Assembly: GCA_965221415.1 (NCBI GenBank)
Contig: OZ244887.1
Coordinates: forward strand, 1,674,001 to 1,738,000
DNA length: 64,000 nucleotides
Origin: UBA8337 sp965221415
GTDB taxonomy: Bacteria; Pseudomonadota; Alphaproteobacteria; RS24
Direction: 5' to 3'
The notes under the pieces are model-generated. The model was not told the DNA's origin and searched no databases. It saw nothing but the letters and a program-made list of their open reading frames with translations. Positions 1 through 9,365 of the stretch are shown here, piece by piece. Both the position numbers and the translations under genes were made by a program. Position 1 is the stretch's first letter, and every line of letters starts with the position of its first letter.

Positions 1-1
1 C

Positions 2-703
2 TTTTTGGGCTTGAACCGTCGTGGGAAACCACTCTTTGCTGCCGATATCAGCCATATGAGCAATCCTGAAGATATGGGGCCGTTCAAATCTATGGGGCAA
101 TTTGAAGACTTGCGCGTGCTCGCAGCGGCCGGCGATATGGCGCGCACTGAGCTTGCTATTTTGGCGCAAGCCAAAGCGATGCTGGACTGGAACTTGCGCC
201 ATCCCTTTTGCGCTCGATGCGGCGGTGCCACACAGAGTGCTGAGGGCGGCTATAAGCGTCAATGCACCGTTTGTGGTGCGGAATATTTCCCGCGCACCGA
301 CCCCGTCGTCATCATGCTGGCGACCCATGGGGAAGATTGCTTATTGGGTCGCCAACGCGGCTGGCCCGATGGCATGTTGAGTGCCTTGGCAGGCTTTATG
401 GAACCCGGCGAGAGCATCGAAGAAGCCGTGGCGCGCGAGTTGATGGAAGAGGCAGGATTAGAAATCGCATCGGTCAGCTATTTGGGCGCACAACCGTGGC
501 CTTTCCCCGGCTCGTTGATGATTGGGTGCATGGCCGAGGCGCAAACCCGCGACATTACGGTCGATGAAATCGAGCTTGAAGAAGCGCGTTGGGTTTCGCG
601 CAGCGATATTATTGCGTCCATGGCAGGCAATGGCCCGATTGGCATACCGCCCGAAATGGCGATTGCGCATCAATTGATGAAAGCCTTTGCCGAAGGGGCT
701 TAA
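2..703 (+). CDS. nudC: NADH/NAD pyrophosphatase NudC (5' end cut off by the window)
   Basis: Nudix hydrolase that cleaves NADH to NMNH and AMP and, in characterised relatives, removes NAD caps from RNA. The frame is open to the window edge, so the N-terminal part of the usual roughly 300-residue protein is missing. A zinc ribbon is formed by four cysteines in two CxxC pairs (residues 69/72 and 87/90, counting from base 5). A full Nudix box follows at 130-152 (GFMEPGESIEEA then RELMEEAGL). The family-specific motif QPWPFPGS lies just downstream at about 163-170, which separates NudC from other Nudix enzymes. Its TAA stop overlaps the stop of convergent pheA within TTAA. Confidence 0.93.
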   Translation, partial: FLGLNRRGKPLFAADISHMSNPEDMGPFKSMGQFEDLRVLAAAGDMARTELAILAQAKAMLDWNLRHPFCARCGGATQSAEGGYKRQCTVCGAEYFPRTDPVVIMLATHGEDCLLGRQRGWPDGMLSALAGFMEPGESIEEAVARELMEEAGLEIASVSYLGAQPWPFPGSLMIGCMAEAQTRDITVDEIELEEARWVSRSDIIASMAGNGPIGIPPEMAIAHQLMKAFAEGA

Positions 704-1542
704 CCCTCTTTCAGCGCAGCGCGTTCTGGCGCGGCGCGATAGACACCTAAAATATCCATTTCGGAACAATAAAAATTCAGCTCTTCCAACGCCAACCGCA
801 CTGGCTCACTATCTGGATGGCCTTCAATATCGGCATAAAACTGCGTCGCCAGAAACCCATTTGGCTGATAGCTCTCAAGCTTGGTCATATTGACATTATT
901 GGTCGCAAAGCCGCCCAACGCCTTATACAACGCAGCCGGCACATTGCGCACCCGAAAGATGAAACTGGTCATCACATCCGCGCCATTCGGCTCGGCATCA
1001 TCGGGGGTGGCCGACATAACAAAAAATCGCGTGGTGTTGGTTTGGCTATCTTCGATATTCTCGCGCAGCACATCCAGCCCATAAATCTGCGCCGCCAATT
1101 TTGAGGCAATCGCGCCATGGTCGGGCGTTTCAGCAGCCGCCAAATCGCGCGCACTGCCCGCCGTATCTGCCGCCACATGCATCTGTAACCCAAGCTCTCC
1201 AATAACATCGCGGCATTGGCCAAGCGCCATTTCATGGCTATGCACATGCTTCAACTGATTTTCTTTTGCCCCCGACAAACCAAGCAAGCAATGGTTCACG
1301 CGCATAAAATGCTCGCCGATAATATACAAGCCAGACCCCGGCAAGAGCCGATGAATATCCGACACACGCCCCGCCGCCGTATTTTCGATAGGTATCATGG
1401 CAAGCGTCGCGTCGCCTGCGCGCAAAGCGGCGAACGCATCGTCGAAAGTCGTGCACGGCAACGGCTCCATATCGGGATAGTGTTCCGCACACGCAATGTG
1501 AGAGTTTGCCCCCAATTCGCCTTGAAATGCTATTTTGGCCAT
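700..1542 (-). CDS. pheA: Prephenate dehydratase
   Basis: Converts prephenate to phenylpyruvate in phenylalanine synthesis. The 280 residues are the monofunctional form, with no chorismate mutase domain, as is usual in Alphaproteobacteria. The catalytic periplasmic-binding-like domain covers about 1-180 and carries the diagnostic TRFF at 171-174. An ACT domain (about 192-272) follows, with ESYQPNG standing where the ESRP-type phenylalanine-binding motif normally lies, so feedback inhibition by phenylalanine is expected. It starts 2 bases after the kdsB stop, so the two are probably co-transcribed. Confidence 0.94.
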   Translation of the reverse strand: MAKIAFQGELGANSHIACAEHYPDMEPLPCTTFDDAFAALRAGDATLAMIPIENTAAGRVSDIHRLLPGSGLYIIGEHFMRVNHCLLGLSGAKENQLKHVHSHEMALGQCRDVIGELGLQMHVAADTAGSARDLAAAETPDHGAIASKLAAQIYGLDVLRENIEDSQTNTTRFFVMSATPDDAEPNGADVMTSFIFRVRNVPAALYKALGGFATNNVNMTKLESYQPNGFLATQFYADIEGHPDSEPVRLALEELNFYCSEMDILGVYRAAPERAALKEG

Positions 1543-1544
1543 GA

Positions 1545-2282
1545 TTATTGTCTCGCTTTCAGCACGTCTTCAGCATGGGCTAAATCTTCGGGCGTATCAA
1601 CACCTACGGGTACAGTATCAACCACCGCTGCGGCAATCGACATGCCCGCTTCGAGGGCGCGTAATTGCTCTAATCGCTCGCGTTTTTCCAATGGCGACGG
1701 CGGCAGGCCGACAAATTGTGCCAAAGCCGCCCGCTGATAGCCATAAATACCAATATGATGATATAGCGGCGCTTCATTCTGCTCTGGCGGTGTGCGGGTG
1801 AAACAAAGCGCCCGCCCCGTGGTCGCATCGGTCATTTCCAGAATAGCTTTCACCACATTTGGATTATCATAATCTGCAGCTTCTATTATCGGGGCAACCA
1901 AGGTCGACATATCATAGCCATCGAGCAGCGCCAAAGTGGTTTTGACCAAATGCGCCTCCAGAGTCGGCAAATCGCCTTGCAGATTGATGATAGCATCATG
2001 CGCACCTTGCGGGTCGATATGCTGGAGGGCGGCGTAAATACGGTCTGAGCCAGACGGCAAATCAGGCTCGGTCAGCACCGCCTCGCCGCCGACCGCCTGT
2101 ATCGCATCTGCGACTTCCACCTCGCTGGCCGCAACAACAACCCGCCCGCAATCGGCCTCCATGGCGCGATGCCATACCTGCACAATCATCGGCAGACCAC
2201 AAATATCAGCCAAAGGCTTGTTCGGAAAACGCGTCGAGGCCATCCGAGCCGGAATCAATACAATTGGATTTTGCGCACGCAT
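1545..2282 (-). CDS. kdsB: 3-deoxy-manno-octulosonate cytidylyltransferase (CMP-Kdo synthetase)
   Basis: Activates Kdo as CMP-Kdo for lipid A-core assembly, so this is a Gram-negative cell that makes LPS. The N-terminus has the nucleotide-binding signature PARMASTRFPNKPLA, followed by NLQGDLP and typical KdsB spacing, in about 245 residues. I chose the ATG at 2282 over one six codons upstream because a clear AAAGGAG lies directly before it. It is the first gene of a kdsB-pheA pair reading away from the cytochrome c gene. Confidence 0.94.
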   Translation of the reverse strand: MRAQNPIVLIPARMASTRFPNKPLADICGLPMIVQVWHRAMEADCGRVVVAASEVEVADAIQAVGGEAVLTEPDLPSGSDRIYAALQHIDPQGAHDAIINLQGDLPTLEAHLVKTTLALLDGYDMSTLVAPIIEAADYDNPNVVKAILEMTDATTGRALCFTRTPPEQNEAPLYHHIGIYGYQRAALAQFVGLPPSPLEKRERLEQLRALEAGMSIAAAVVDTVPVGVDTPEDLAHAEDVLKARQ

Positions 2283-2401
2283 CAACACTCCTTTCGTCAC
2301 TGCTTTATTCTTTTCCTAATCTGTGCGACGCTACGCCGCAAGTCTAAAGCTATACAAAGCGCGTAAGCTGCACAAAATTTTAAACCGATTTGGGAAATAT
2401 C

Positions 2402-2920
2402 ATGGATAGTTTTGAATTTAACAAAATTGCTGGTGCCGTATTGTTCACTTTGCTGGTTTATCTAGGGGTACAGAATCTCGGCGATATTTTGTACGACACG
2501 CAACCTGCAAACCCAGACGCTTATATCGTAGAAGGCGTCATCGAAGAAGGCGCGCCCATCGCCGCAGCCGTGGCGACCATAGAAGTGCCGATTGGCGAAT
2601 TGCTGCAAACCGCCTCGATTGAAAAAGGTGCGCGAACAGCCAAAAAATGTATTTCCTGCCATAGTTTCGAAAGCGGCGGGGCGCATAAAATTGGCCCCGC
2701 GCTGTTTGGTGTGGTTGACCGCCCCGTCGCGCAAGCCTCTGGCTTTAACTACTCAGGCGCGCTCTCAGATAAAGGCGGCAACTGGAATTATGAAGCCCTG
2801 AACGGCTTTTTAGAAAGCCCTAAAAAATACGTTGCGGGTACGTCGATGGCATTTGCAGGCTTACGAAAAGCCACCGACCGCGCCAATATCATCGCCTATC
2901 TCGACAGCCTGCAAAAATAG
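2402..2920 (+). CDS. cycM: Membrane-anchored cytochrome c (CycM-like, class I)
   Basis: Electron carrier of the respiratory chain. The start MDSFEFNKIAG at 2402 matches the usual N-terminus of the alphaproteobacterial family; an upstream TTG would add four residues. An uncleaved membrane anchor (about 9-24) is followed by a linker rich in Ala, Ile and Glu, then a class I cytochrome domain with CISCH (Cys83, Cys86, His87) for covalent haem. The likely axial methionine is in GTSMAF near residue 145. In known relatives this type passes electrons from the bc1 complex to a cbb3 or aa3 oxidase. Only 8 bases separate it from yejA. Confidence 0.88.
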   Translation: MDSFEFNKIAGAVLFTLLVYLGVQNLGDILYDTQPANPDAYIVEGVIEEGAPIAAAVATIEVPIGELLQTASIEKGARTAKKCISCHSFESGGAHKIGPALFGVVDRPVAQASGFNYSGALSDKGGNWNYEALNGFLESPKKYVAGTSMAFAGLRKATDRANIIAYLDSLQK

Positions 2921-2928
2921 CCGCACCC

Positions 2929-4716
2929 ATGCACCGCTTTGCACAGCTTATCGCGAGTATCGTTTTAACGCTGATACCTGCGATAGGCATCGCGGCTGAA
3001 CCAAACTGGCAGCACGGCCTATCTTTATTTGGCAAGCCGGCTCTGGCCAAGGGCTTTGCCCATTTGCCTTACGTCAATCCCAACGCTCCGAAAGGCGGCG
3101 AGTTGCGCATCGCAGCGATTGGCGCGTTCGACAATCTCAACAGCTTCACCATTAAAGGCAATAGCGCCGCAGGGCTGGGGCTGCTGCACGACACGCTGAT
3201 GACCAACTCGTTAGACGAAGCAAGCGCGGGCTACGGCCTTATTGCCGAGGCGGTTGCCCACGCGGCTGATTTTTCATCGGTGCGTTTTAAACTGCGCCGT
3301 GCCGCGCGTTTTTCAGATGGCAGTCCGATTACCGCCGATGATGTCGCCTTCTCGCTAGAGGCCTTGAAGAAAGCGCACCCTTTTTACCGCGCTTATTATG
3401 GCGATGTGGTGGGCTATGAGATTGTCAGCCCTCATGAGATTGTCTTTCGGTTCGGCCAGACGGGAAATCGCGAATTGCCAATGATTCTCGGTCAATTGCC
3501 GATATTGAAGAAAGCCTATTGGAACGCGCAAGGTCGCTCCTTGGCCAATACCACGCTGGAAATTCCGCCGAGCTCGGGGGCATATACAATTTCCAAAATC
3601 GATGCGGGGCGCACATTGACCTATCAGCGCGTTAAAAATTATTGGGGCAGAGACCTCAATGTGAATGTCGGAAAGCACAATATTGAGCGCATCAAATATA
3701 TTTATTTCGGCGATGACACCGTCGCTTTCGAGGCTTTGAAAGCGGGGGAAGTAGATTTTCGCAACGAGTTTTCGTCGCGGATTTGGGCGACAGGCTATGA
3801 CACGCCAGCGGTAAAAAACGGCGACATGGTGAAAAAAATCATCCAGTTGGAAAACATATATCGCATGCAAGGTTTTGTCTTTAACCTGCGCCGCGCCCGC
3901 TTTGACGATATATATGTGCGCGAAGCGTTGAACTGGGCGTATGATTTTGAGTGGACGCAAAAGAATCTGTTTTACGGTCAATATGCTCGCACTGGATCGT
4001 TTTTTCAGGGTTCGGAACTCGCCGCGCGCGGTGCGCCCTCAAAAAATGAGCTGGCCTACCTCACCCCTTTGCGCGACCAGATACCGACAAAAACATTTGC
4101 CCCCTTGTTTCAAAATCCAGTTACCGATGGCTCGGGCAATATTCGCCAAAACTTACGCAAAGCGCGCGCCCTGCTAGAAAAAGCGGGGTGGCATATCAAA
4201 GATGGCAAGCTGAAGAAGGGCGGCGAGGCCTTCACCATTGAGTTTTTATTGGTGCAGCCCGCCTTTGAACGCATTGTCGCGCCCTATATTAAAAACCTCG
4301 CCAAACTGGGCATCGACGCCAAGATTCGCACCATCGACCCCACCCAATATCAAAACCGCGTCACCAACTATGATTACGACGCGATTGTGATGAGCTTTAG
4401 CCAATCGCTCTCGCCAGGTAATGAGCAGCGCGATTATTGGAGCAGCAGCACCGCCGATACGCCGGGCGGGCGCAATTATATCGGCATCAAAGACAAAGCC
4501 GTGGACACGCTGGTCGAGGCGCTTATTTTCGCCAAATCGCGCGACGCGCTGGTCAGTGCCACGCGCGCGCTCGACCGTGTGCTGATTGCCAACCATTATA
4601 TTATGCCGCAATGGCATGCGCCGTACGAGCGTCTTGCCTATTGGCGCGGGCTAACGCACCCGCAGCCCATGCCCAAGCACAGTCTGGGGTTTCCAACGAT
4701 TTGGTGGAAACAATAG
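2929..4716 (+). CDS. yejA: Peptide ABC transporter, periplasmic binding protein (YejA-like, SBP family 5)
   Basis: Periplasmic receptor of an oligopeptide importer. A signal peptide (about 1-23, ending near GIAAEPN) precedes a long family 5 solute-binding domain. The early stretch with PYVNPNAPKGGELRI and FDNLNSFTIKG is typical of the YejA/microcin C branch. The length, 595 residues, is also typical. It is followed by two permeases and a double ATPase in the order yejA-B-E-F. Known YejABEF systems import microcin C and peptides; the natural substrate here cannot be read from sequence. Confidence 0.92.
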   Translation: MHRFAQLIASIVLTLIPAIGIAAEPNWQHGLSLFGKPALAKGFAHLPYVNPNAPKGGELRIAAIGAFDNLNSFTIKGNSAAGLGLLHDTLMTNSLDEASAGYGLIAEAVAHAADFSSVRFKLRRAARFSDGSPITADDVAFSLEALKKAHPFYRAYYGDVVGYEIVSPHEIVFRFGQTGNRELPMILGQLPILKKAYWNAQGRSLANTTLEIPPSSGAYTISKIDAGRTLTYQRVKNYWGRDLNVNVGKHNIERIKYIYFGDDTVAFEALKAGEVDFRNEFSSRIWATGYDTPAVKNGDMVKKIIQLENIYRMQGFVFNLRRARFDDIYVREALNWAYDFEWTQKNLFYGQYARTGSFFQGSELAARGAPSKNELAYLTPLRDQIPTKTFAPLFQNPVTDGSGNIRQNLRKARALLEKAGWHIKDGKLKKGGEAFTIEFLLVQPAFERIVAPYIKNLAKLGIDAKIRTIDPTQYQNRVTNYDYDAIVMSFSQSLSPGNEQRDYWSSSTADTPGGRNYIGIKDKAVDTLVEALIFAKSRDALVSATRALDRVLIANHYIMPQWHAPYERLAYWRGLTHPQPMPKHSLGFPTIWWKQ

Positions 4717-4809
4717 CCAAGATTCTGAGTTAAAAACTTGCTGCAAATCAAACTCATGTCATAATTTAAGCCTTAGTTACAAACGGGGTTGCAAACGGGA
4801 GTATCACCA

Positions 4810-5910
4810 ATGGGGGCTTATATTCTACGCCGTTTATTGCTCATGGTGCCGACCATTTTAGGCATTATGGCGATTAGCTTTGCCATTGTGCAATTCGCAC
4901 CCGGCGGGCCGGTGGAACGCGTGATTGCCCAATTGCAAGGCCATGATGTGGGTGCCACATCGCGCTTTACCAGCGCACAAGATGGCAGCACGCAAGCCGC
5001 CGCACAACAAAGCGTCGCCAATAGTAAATATCGCGGCGCGCAAGGCCTCGACCCCGAATTTATTGCCGAATTGGAAACCCAATTTGGCTTTGACAAACCA
5101 GTCCATGAACGGTTTTTCAAAATGGTCGGCGACTATGCCCGCTTCGACTTTGGCAATAGCTATTATCGCGATGTGGCGGTCATCGATTTAATCAAAGAGA
5201 AGCTGCCCGTCTCCATCACGCTTGGCTTATGGACGACGCTTTTGACCTATCTCATCTCTATCCCGCTCGGCATCGCCAAAGCGCGGCGCGATGGCAGCGC
5301 GTTTGATGTGTGGACATCGGGGGTGATTATTGTCGGCTACGCCATTCCGGGATTTCTATTCGCCGTCGCCCTTATCGTGCTGTTTGCGGGCGGCTCTTAT
5401 TTCGACTGGTTTCCTTTGCGCGGCCTGACATCAGAAAATTTCGACACATTGAGCCTCTCTGGCAAAGCGCTCGATTATCTCTGGCATATCGCCTTGCCCG
5501 TTCTGGCTTTGTCGATTTCGGGCTTTGCGACGACATCGCTTTTGACCAAAAACGCCTTCCTTGATGAGATTAAAAAACAATATGTCATCACCGCGCGCGC
5601 CAAAGGATTGAGCGAAACGCGGGTGCTTTATGGCCACGTGTTTCGCAACGCCATGTTGATTGTCATTGCTGGATTCCCCGGCGCCTTTATCGGTGCTTTC
5701 TTTACTGGCTCCCTGCTGATTGAGACGATTTTCTCGCTCGATGGGCTCGGATTATTGTCCTATGAGAGCATTATCAATCGCGATTATCCGGTGGTTTTTG
5801 CCTCGCTCTATATTTTTGGACTGGTCGGATTGGTCGTAACCCTGATTTCAGACCTGACCTATATGTGGGTCGACCCGCGCATTGATTTTGCCGCACAAGG
5901 CAATGGCTAG
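4810..5910 (+). CDS. yejB: Peptide ABC transporter permease (YejB-like)
   Basis: Inner-membrane permease of the YejABEF importer. MGAYILRRLLLMVPTILGI is the classic N-terminus of DppB/OppB-type permeases. The insert before the transport domain, rich in Gln and Ser and ending in QGLDPEFIAELETQFGFDKP, is typical of YejB. The EAA-loop region lies around VITARAKGLSETRVLYGHV. I chose the ATG at 4810 because GGGAG sits 9 bases upstream; an upstream TTG (4789) has no such site. The gap of 93 bases after yejA holds no clear terminator. Confidence 0.92.
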   Translation: MGAYILRRLLLMVPTILGIMAISFAIVQFAPGGPVERVIAQLQGHDVGATSRFTSAQDGSTQAAAQQSVANSKYRGAQGLDPEFIAELETQFGFDKPVHERFFKMVGDYARFDFGNSYYRDVAVIDLIKEKLPVSITLGLWTTLLTYLISIPLGIAKARRDGSAFDVWTSGVIIVGYAIPGFLFAVALIVLFAGGSYFDWFPLRGLTSENFDTLSLSGKALDYLWHIALPVLALSISGFATTSLLTKNAFLDEIKKQYVITARAKGLSETRVLYGHVFRNAMLIVIAGFPGAFIGAFFTGSLLIETIFSLDGLGLLSYESIINRDYPVVFASLYIFGLVGLVVTLISDLTYMWVDPRIDFAAQGNG

Positions 5911-5920
5911 GGACGCGCCC

Positions 5921-6949
5921 ATGACATTATCCCCTCTCAACCAACGCAGATGGCGCAATTTCAAAGCCAATAAGCGCGGCATGGCGGCACTTTGGGTGTT
6001 TGGTGTCATTTTTTGCGTCACGCTTTTTGCCGAGTTTCTCGCCAATGACAAACCATTGCTCATCCGCCATGAGGGTGCGTTTTACATGCCAGTTTTCAAA
6101 CCCTATGCCGAAACCGAATTCGGCGGTGATTTTGCCACCGAGGCCGATTACCGCGACCCTTATGTCACCGAGCTGATTGAAAGCCAAGGCGGCACGATTA
6201 TTTGGCCGCCTCTGCGCTATAGCTATAACACGATTAATCTCGACCTTAAGCGCCCTGCGCCCGCACCGCCAAGCGACGAAAACTGGCTTGGCACAGACGA
6301 CCAAGGCCGCGATGTATTGGCGCGGCTTATTTACGGATTTCGTATCTCGGTGTTGTTCGGGCTGGCATTGACGCTCGCCTCATCGATTATCGGCGTGGCG
6401 GCGGGCGCGGTACAAGGCTATTTCGGCGGGTGGGTCGATTTAGGCCTGCAGCGCTTTATCGAGATTTGGACATCCGTGCCATCGCTTTATTTATTGATTA
6501 TCATCGCTTCCGTCATCGAGCCGGGGTTTTGGATTTTGCTCGGCATTTTAATGTTGTTTAGCTGGGTCGCGCTGGTCGGCGTTGTGCGTGCTGAGTTTTT
6601 ACGCGCGCGCAATTTCGAATATGTCGAGGCCGCCCGCGCTTTGGGCGTTGGCAATGCAACCATTATGTGGCGGCATCTATTGCCCAATGCCATGGTCGCA
6701 ACCCTGACTTTCATGCCGTTTATCCTCAACGCCTCGATTGCCACTTTGACATCGCTTGATTTTCTGGGCTTTGGGCTGCCGCCCGGAAGCCCGTCACTAG
6801 GCGAGCTATTGGCGCAAGGCAAAGCCAATTTGCAAGCCCCATGGCTCGGTCTATCTGGATTTTTCACCATTGCGATTATGCTCAGCCTGCTGATTTTCAT
6901 CGGCGAAGCAGTGCGCGATGCCTTTGACCCAAGAAAGACATTGTCATGA
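5921..6949 (+). CDS. yejE: Peptide ABC transporter permease (YejE-like)
   Basis: Second inner-membrane permease of the importer. MTLSPLNQRRWRNFKANKRG is the usual YejE opening, so 5921 is preferred over upstream starts that overlap yejB. The protein has one N-terminal helix, a periplasmic segment containing the family motif WLGTDDQGRDVLARLIYG, and a five-helix transport domain with the EAA loop near VEAARALGVGNATI. About 342 residues matches the family. The stop overlaps the yejF start by 4 bases (ATGA), suggesting translational coupling. Confidence 0.93.
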   Translation: MTLSPLNQRRWRNFKANKRGMAALWVFGVIFCVTLFAEFLANDKPLLIRHEGAFYMPVFKPYAETEFGGDFATEADYRDPYVTELIESQGGTIIWPPLRYSYNTINLDLKRPAPAPPSDENWLGTDDQGRDVLARLIYGFRISVLFGLALTLASSIIGVAAGAVQGYFGGWVDLGLQRFIEIWTSVPSLYLLIIIASVIEPGFWILLGILMLFSWVALVGVVRAEFLRARNFEYVEAARALGVGNATIMWRHLLPNAMVATLTFMPFILNASIATLTSLDFLGFGLPPGSPSLGELLAQGKANLQAPWLGLSGFFTIAIMLSLLIFIGEAVRDAFDPRKTLS

Positions 6950-8541
6950 CACCGCTTCTAGAAATCGAGAATCTGCATGTCGGGTTTTTAAATGACGGGC
7001 GCATCAGTCAAGCCGTCAAAAATGTGAGATTCCATATTTTTCCGGGCGAGACACTCGGGCTGGTCGGCGAAAGCGGGTCGGGTAAATCGGTGAGCGCGCT
7101 GTCAATTTTAAAACTGCTGCCCTATCCGTCGGCGTTTCACGAAGGCGGCGCGATACATTTCGACGGGCAAAACCTACTGGCACGCGACGAAACATATTTG
7201 CGCCAGATTCGCGGGTCAAAAATCTCGATGATTTTTCAAGAGCCGATGTCATCGCTCAATCCGCTGCATTCCATCGAAAAGCAAATATCAGAAATTATCG
7301 AGATACATCAAGGGCTTCGGGGGAAAAAAGCGCGCGCCGAAACCCTGCGCTTGCTGACCCGCGTCGGTATCCCAAATGCCGAGACGCGCCTTACTGCCCT
7401 GCCGCACGAGCTATCGGGCGGGCAGCGTCAACGCGTGATGATTGCCATGGCGCTGGCCAATAAGCCGCAATTGCTCATCGCTGATGAGCCGACCACAGCG
7501 CTTGATGTCACCATTCAAAAACAAATCCTCGACCTGCTGAAAGAATTACAAGCAGAAACCGGCATGGCGATGCTGCTGATTACGCATGACCTTGGGGTGG
7601 TCAAAAAAATGGCCGACCGCATTTGTGTTATGCAAGCGGGTAAAATTGTTGAGGCGGGGACGTGTGCGACAATTTTTGACACGCCGCAACATCCCTATAC
7701 CCGCACGCTCATCAATGCCGAGCCAGACGCAACGCCAACCGAGGCAACCAGCGACAGCGTTTTGGTCAACGCCCAAGACATCCGCGTTTGGTTTCCGATG
7801 AAGCGCGGCCTCTTGCAACGCACATATGCTCATGTCAAAGCCGTCAATGATGTTTCATTCGATATTAAAAAAGGCGAGACGCTGGGCATTGTCGGCGAAA
7901 GTGGGTCGGGCAAAACCACATTGGGGCGCGCGCTATTGGGCTTACAAGCCGCCACGGGGCGTGCCTTTCTGGGGGATACAGATATTCTGGCCAGCGACCG
8001 CAAAGCGCGGCGCAATTTACGCAAAGACATGCAGATTGTTTTTCAAGACCCCTATGGCGCGTTAAGCCCGCGCATGGCCGTCAGCGAAATTATCGCCGAG
8101 GGGCTGAAACTACATGAGCCGACGCTTCGTAAAACTGAGATAGCTGAAAAAGTGCGCGCTATTTTGCACGAGGTCGAACTTGACCCTGAAACGGCGCATC
8201 GTTACCCGCACGAGTTTTCAGGTGGTCAACGCCAACGCATTGCGATTGCGCGTGCGCTTATTTTAGAGCCAAAATTCATCGTGCTCGACGAGCCAACGAG
8301 TGCGCTCGACCGTTCGGTGCAAGCGCAGATTATCGCTATGCTGCGGCGCTTGCAAAAAGACAAGCAGCTGACTTATTTATTCATCAGCCATGATTTGAAA
8401 GTCGTGCGCGCGCTATCGCATAAAGTCATGGTGATGCAAAATGGTGTCTGTGTAGAAATGGGCACGGCAGCGCAAGTTTTTGATGCGCCGCAAAACCCCT
8501 ATACCAAAGCCTTGCTTGCCGCCGCGCTCGATACGAATTAA
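6946..8541 (+). CDS. yejF: Peptide ABC transporter ATP-binding protein, two fused ATPase domains (YejF-like)
   Basis: Energy subunit of the importer. Two complete ABC ATPases lie in tandem in 531 residues. Each has a Walker A GESGSGKS/T, a signature loop ending in SGGQRQR, and a Walker B ending in DEPT(T/S)ALD. Each ATPase ends with the oligopeptide-transporter C-terminal region (PQHPYTRTL and PQNPYTKAL). A fused double ATPase is the norm for YejF, whereas Dpp/Opp systems use two separate proteins. Its stop shares the TTAA at 8538-8541 with the convergent NlpC/P60 gene. Confidence 0.94.
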   Translation: MTPLLEIENLHVGFLNDGRISQAVKNVRFHIFPGETLGLVGESGSGKSVSALSILKLLPYPSAFHEGGAIHFDGQNLLARDETYLRQIRGSKISMIFQEPMSSLNPLHSIEKQISEIIEIHQGLRGKKARAETLRLLTRVGIPNAETRLTALPHELSGGQRQRVMIAMALANKPQLLIADEPTTALDVTIQKQILDLLKELQAETGMAMLLITHDLGVVKKMADRICVMQAGKIVEAGTCATIFDTPQHPYTRTLINAEPDATPTEATSDSVLVNAQDIRVWFPMKRGLLQRTYAHVKAVNDVSFDIKKGETLGIVGESGSGKTTLGRALLGLQAATGRAFLGDTDILASDRKARRNLRKDMQIVFQDPYGALSPRMAVSEIIAEGLKLHEPTLRKTEIAEKVRAILHEVELDPETAHRYPHEFSGGQRQRIAIARALILEPKFIVLDEPTSALDRSVQAQIIAMLRRLQKDKQLTYLFISHDLKVVRALSHKVMVMQNGVCVEMGTAAQVFDAPQNPYTKALLAAALDTN

Positions 8542-9365
8542 AGCCGCTTAATCGCGCTGACAGTCCCGATACGCGCACACGCCGTGTCGAAATCTTCTTC
8601 GACAGTCGCCATATGAAAAGCATTAGCATGCAGCAAAACATTCGGCGCGCTTAAAAAACCAACATGGCCTTGCCAAAAAACAATATCGCCGACTTCTGGC
8701 GTTTTGACCTCGCGCCCCAAACGCGCTTGTTGCATATCGCTATCGCGCGGGGGCGCATGGCCACACGCCGCTAACGCTAATTGCACAAGCGCCGAACAAT
8801 CAAGCCCGCTGCTTTCGCGCCCGCCCCACAGATAAGGCGCACCGATAAAACGCCGCGCCACCTCAATATGGTCGCTTTCATACGCATCGATAGGCACAAT
8901 ATGCGGCGCATAGATAAACCCACCATCTTGCAGACGCGCAAAATCGTCATCAATATCCGCCACGCACAAAATCGCCCCCATCGACACACCCATGCGCGGA
9001 GGTGTTTTAATATCAGCGGCGTTATATATAAAGCTGCGCAACGCCGCCACTTTATGCGTCGGCGTACGCCATTCGCCGATATCATCAGCCATCACATAAC
9101 CAACATAGTCATCTTGCAGGCTTTGCCCCCACGCCCAGCCATCTTTCACCTCATAGACACAAAACCCCTCGCCATAAAGCAACTGACTATCTTGGGGGGC
9201 ATCCTCATCGGGGCGGGCGCGCAAAGCACTCGCAGAGGCAATAATTTGTTCTTCTTTGCCCGTCACAAAACGCGGCGCATCGACTTCGCCTTGCAAATGC
9301 GCCGCCGCCAAATCATCGCGCCATGGATGAAGTCGCGGGTCGGGTTTTTGTCTATCACGCGCCAA
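8538..9365 (-). CDS. NlpC/P60 family cell-wall peptidase
   Basis: Predicted endopeptidase that cuts peptidoglycan stem peptides, probably between D-Glu and a diamino acid. An SH3-like N-terminal region leads into a C40 domain. The catalytic Cys is in GLDCSALVQ and the His in GHVGFL, preceded by GDIVFWQ. The open frame extends upstream into the aminopeptidase gene. I chose the TTG at 9365, where the protein begins MARDRQKPDPRLHPWRDD and overlaps the pepA stop, because relatives begin near a similar DLAAxHL motif. The start is not certain. No signal peptide is seen. Confidence 0.82.
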   Translation of the reverse strand: MARDRQKPDPRLHPWRDDLAAAHLQGEVDAPRFVTGKEEQIIASASALRARPDEDAPQDSQLLYGEGFCVYEVKDGWAWGQSLQDDYVGYVMADDIGEWRTPTHKVAALRSFIYNAADIKTPPRMGVSMGAILCVADIDDDFARLQDGGFIYAPHIVPIDAYESDHIEVARRFIGAPYLWGGRESSGLDCSALVQLALAACGHAPPRDSDMQQARLGREVKTPEVGDIVFWQGHVGFLSAPNVLLHANAFHMATVEEDFDTACARIGTVSAIKRL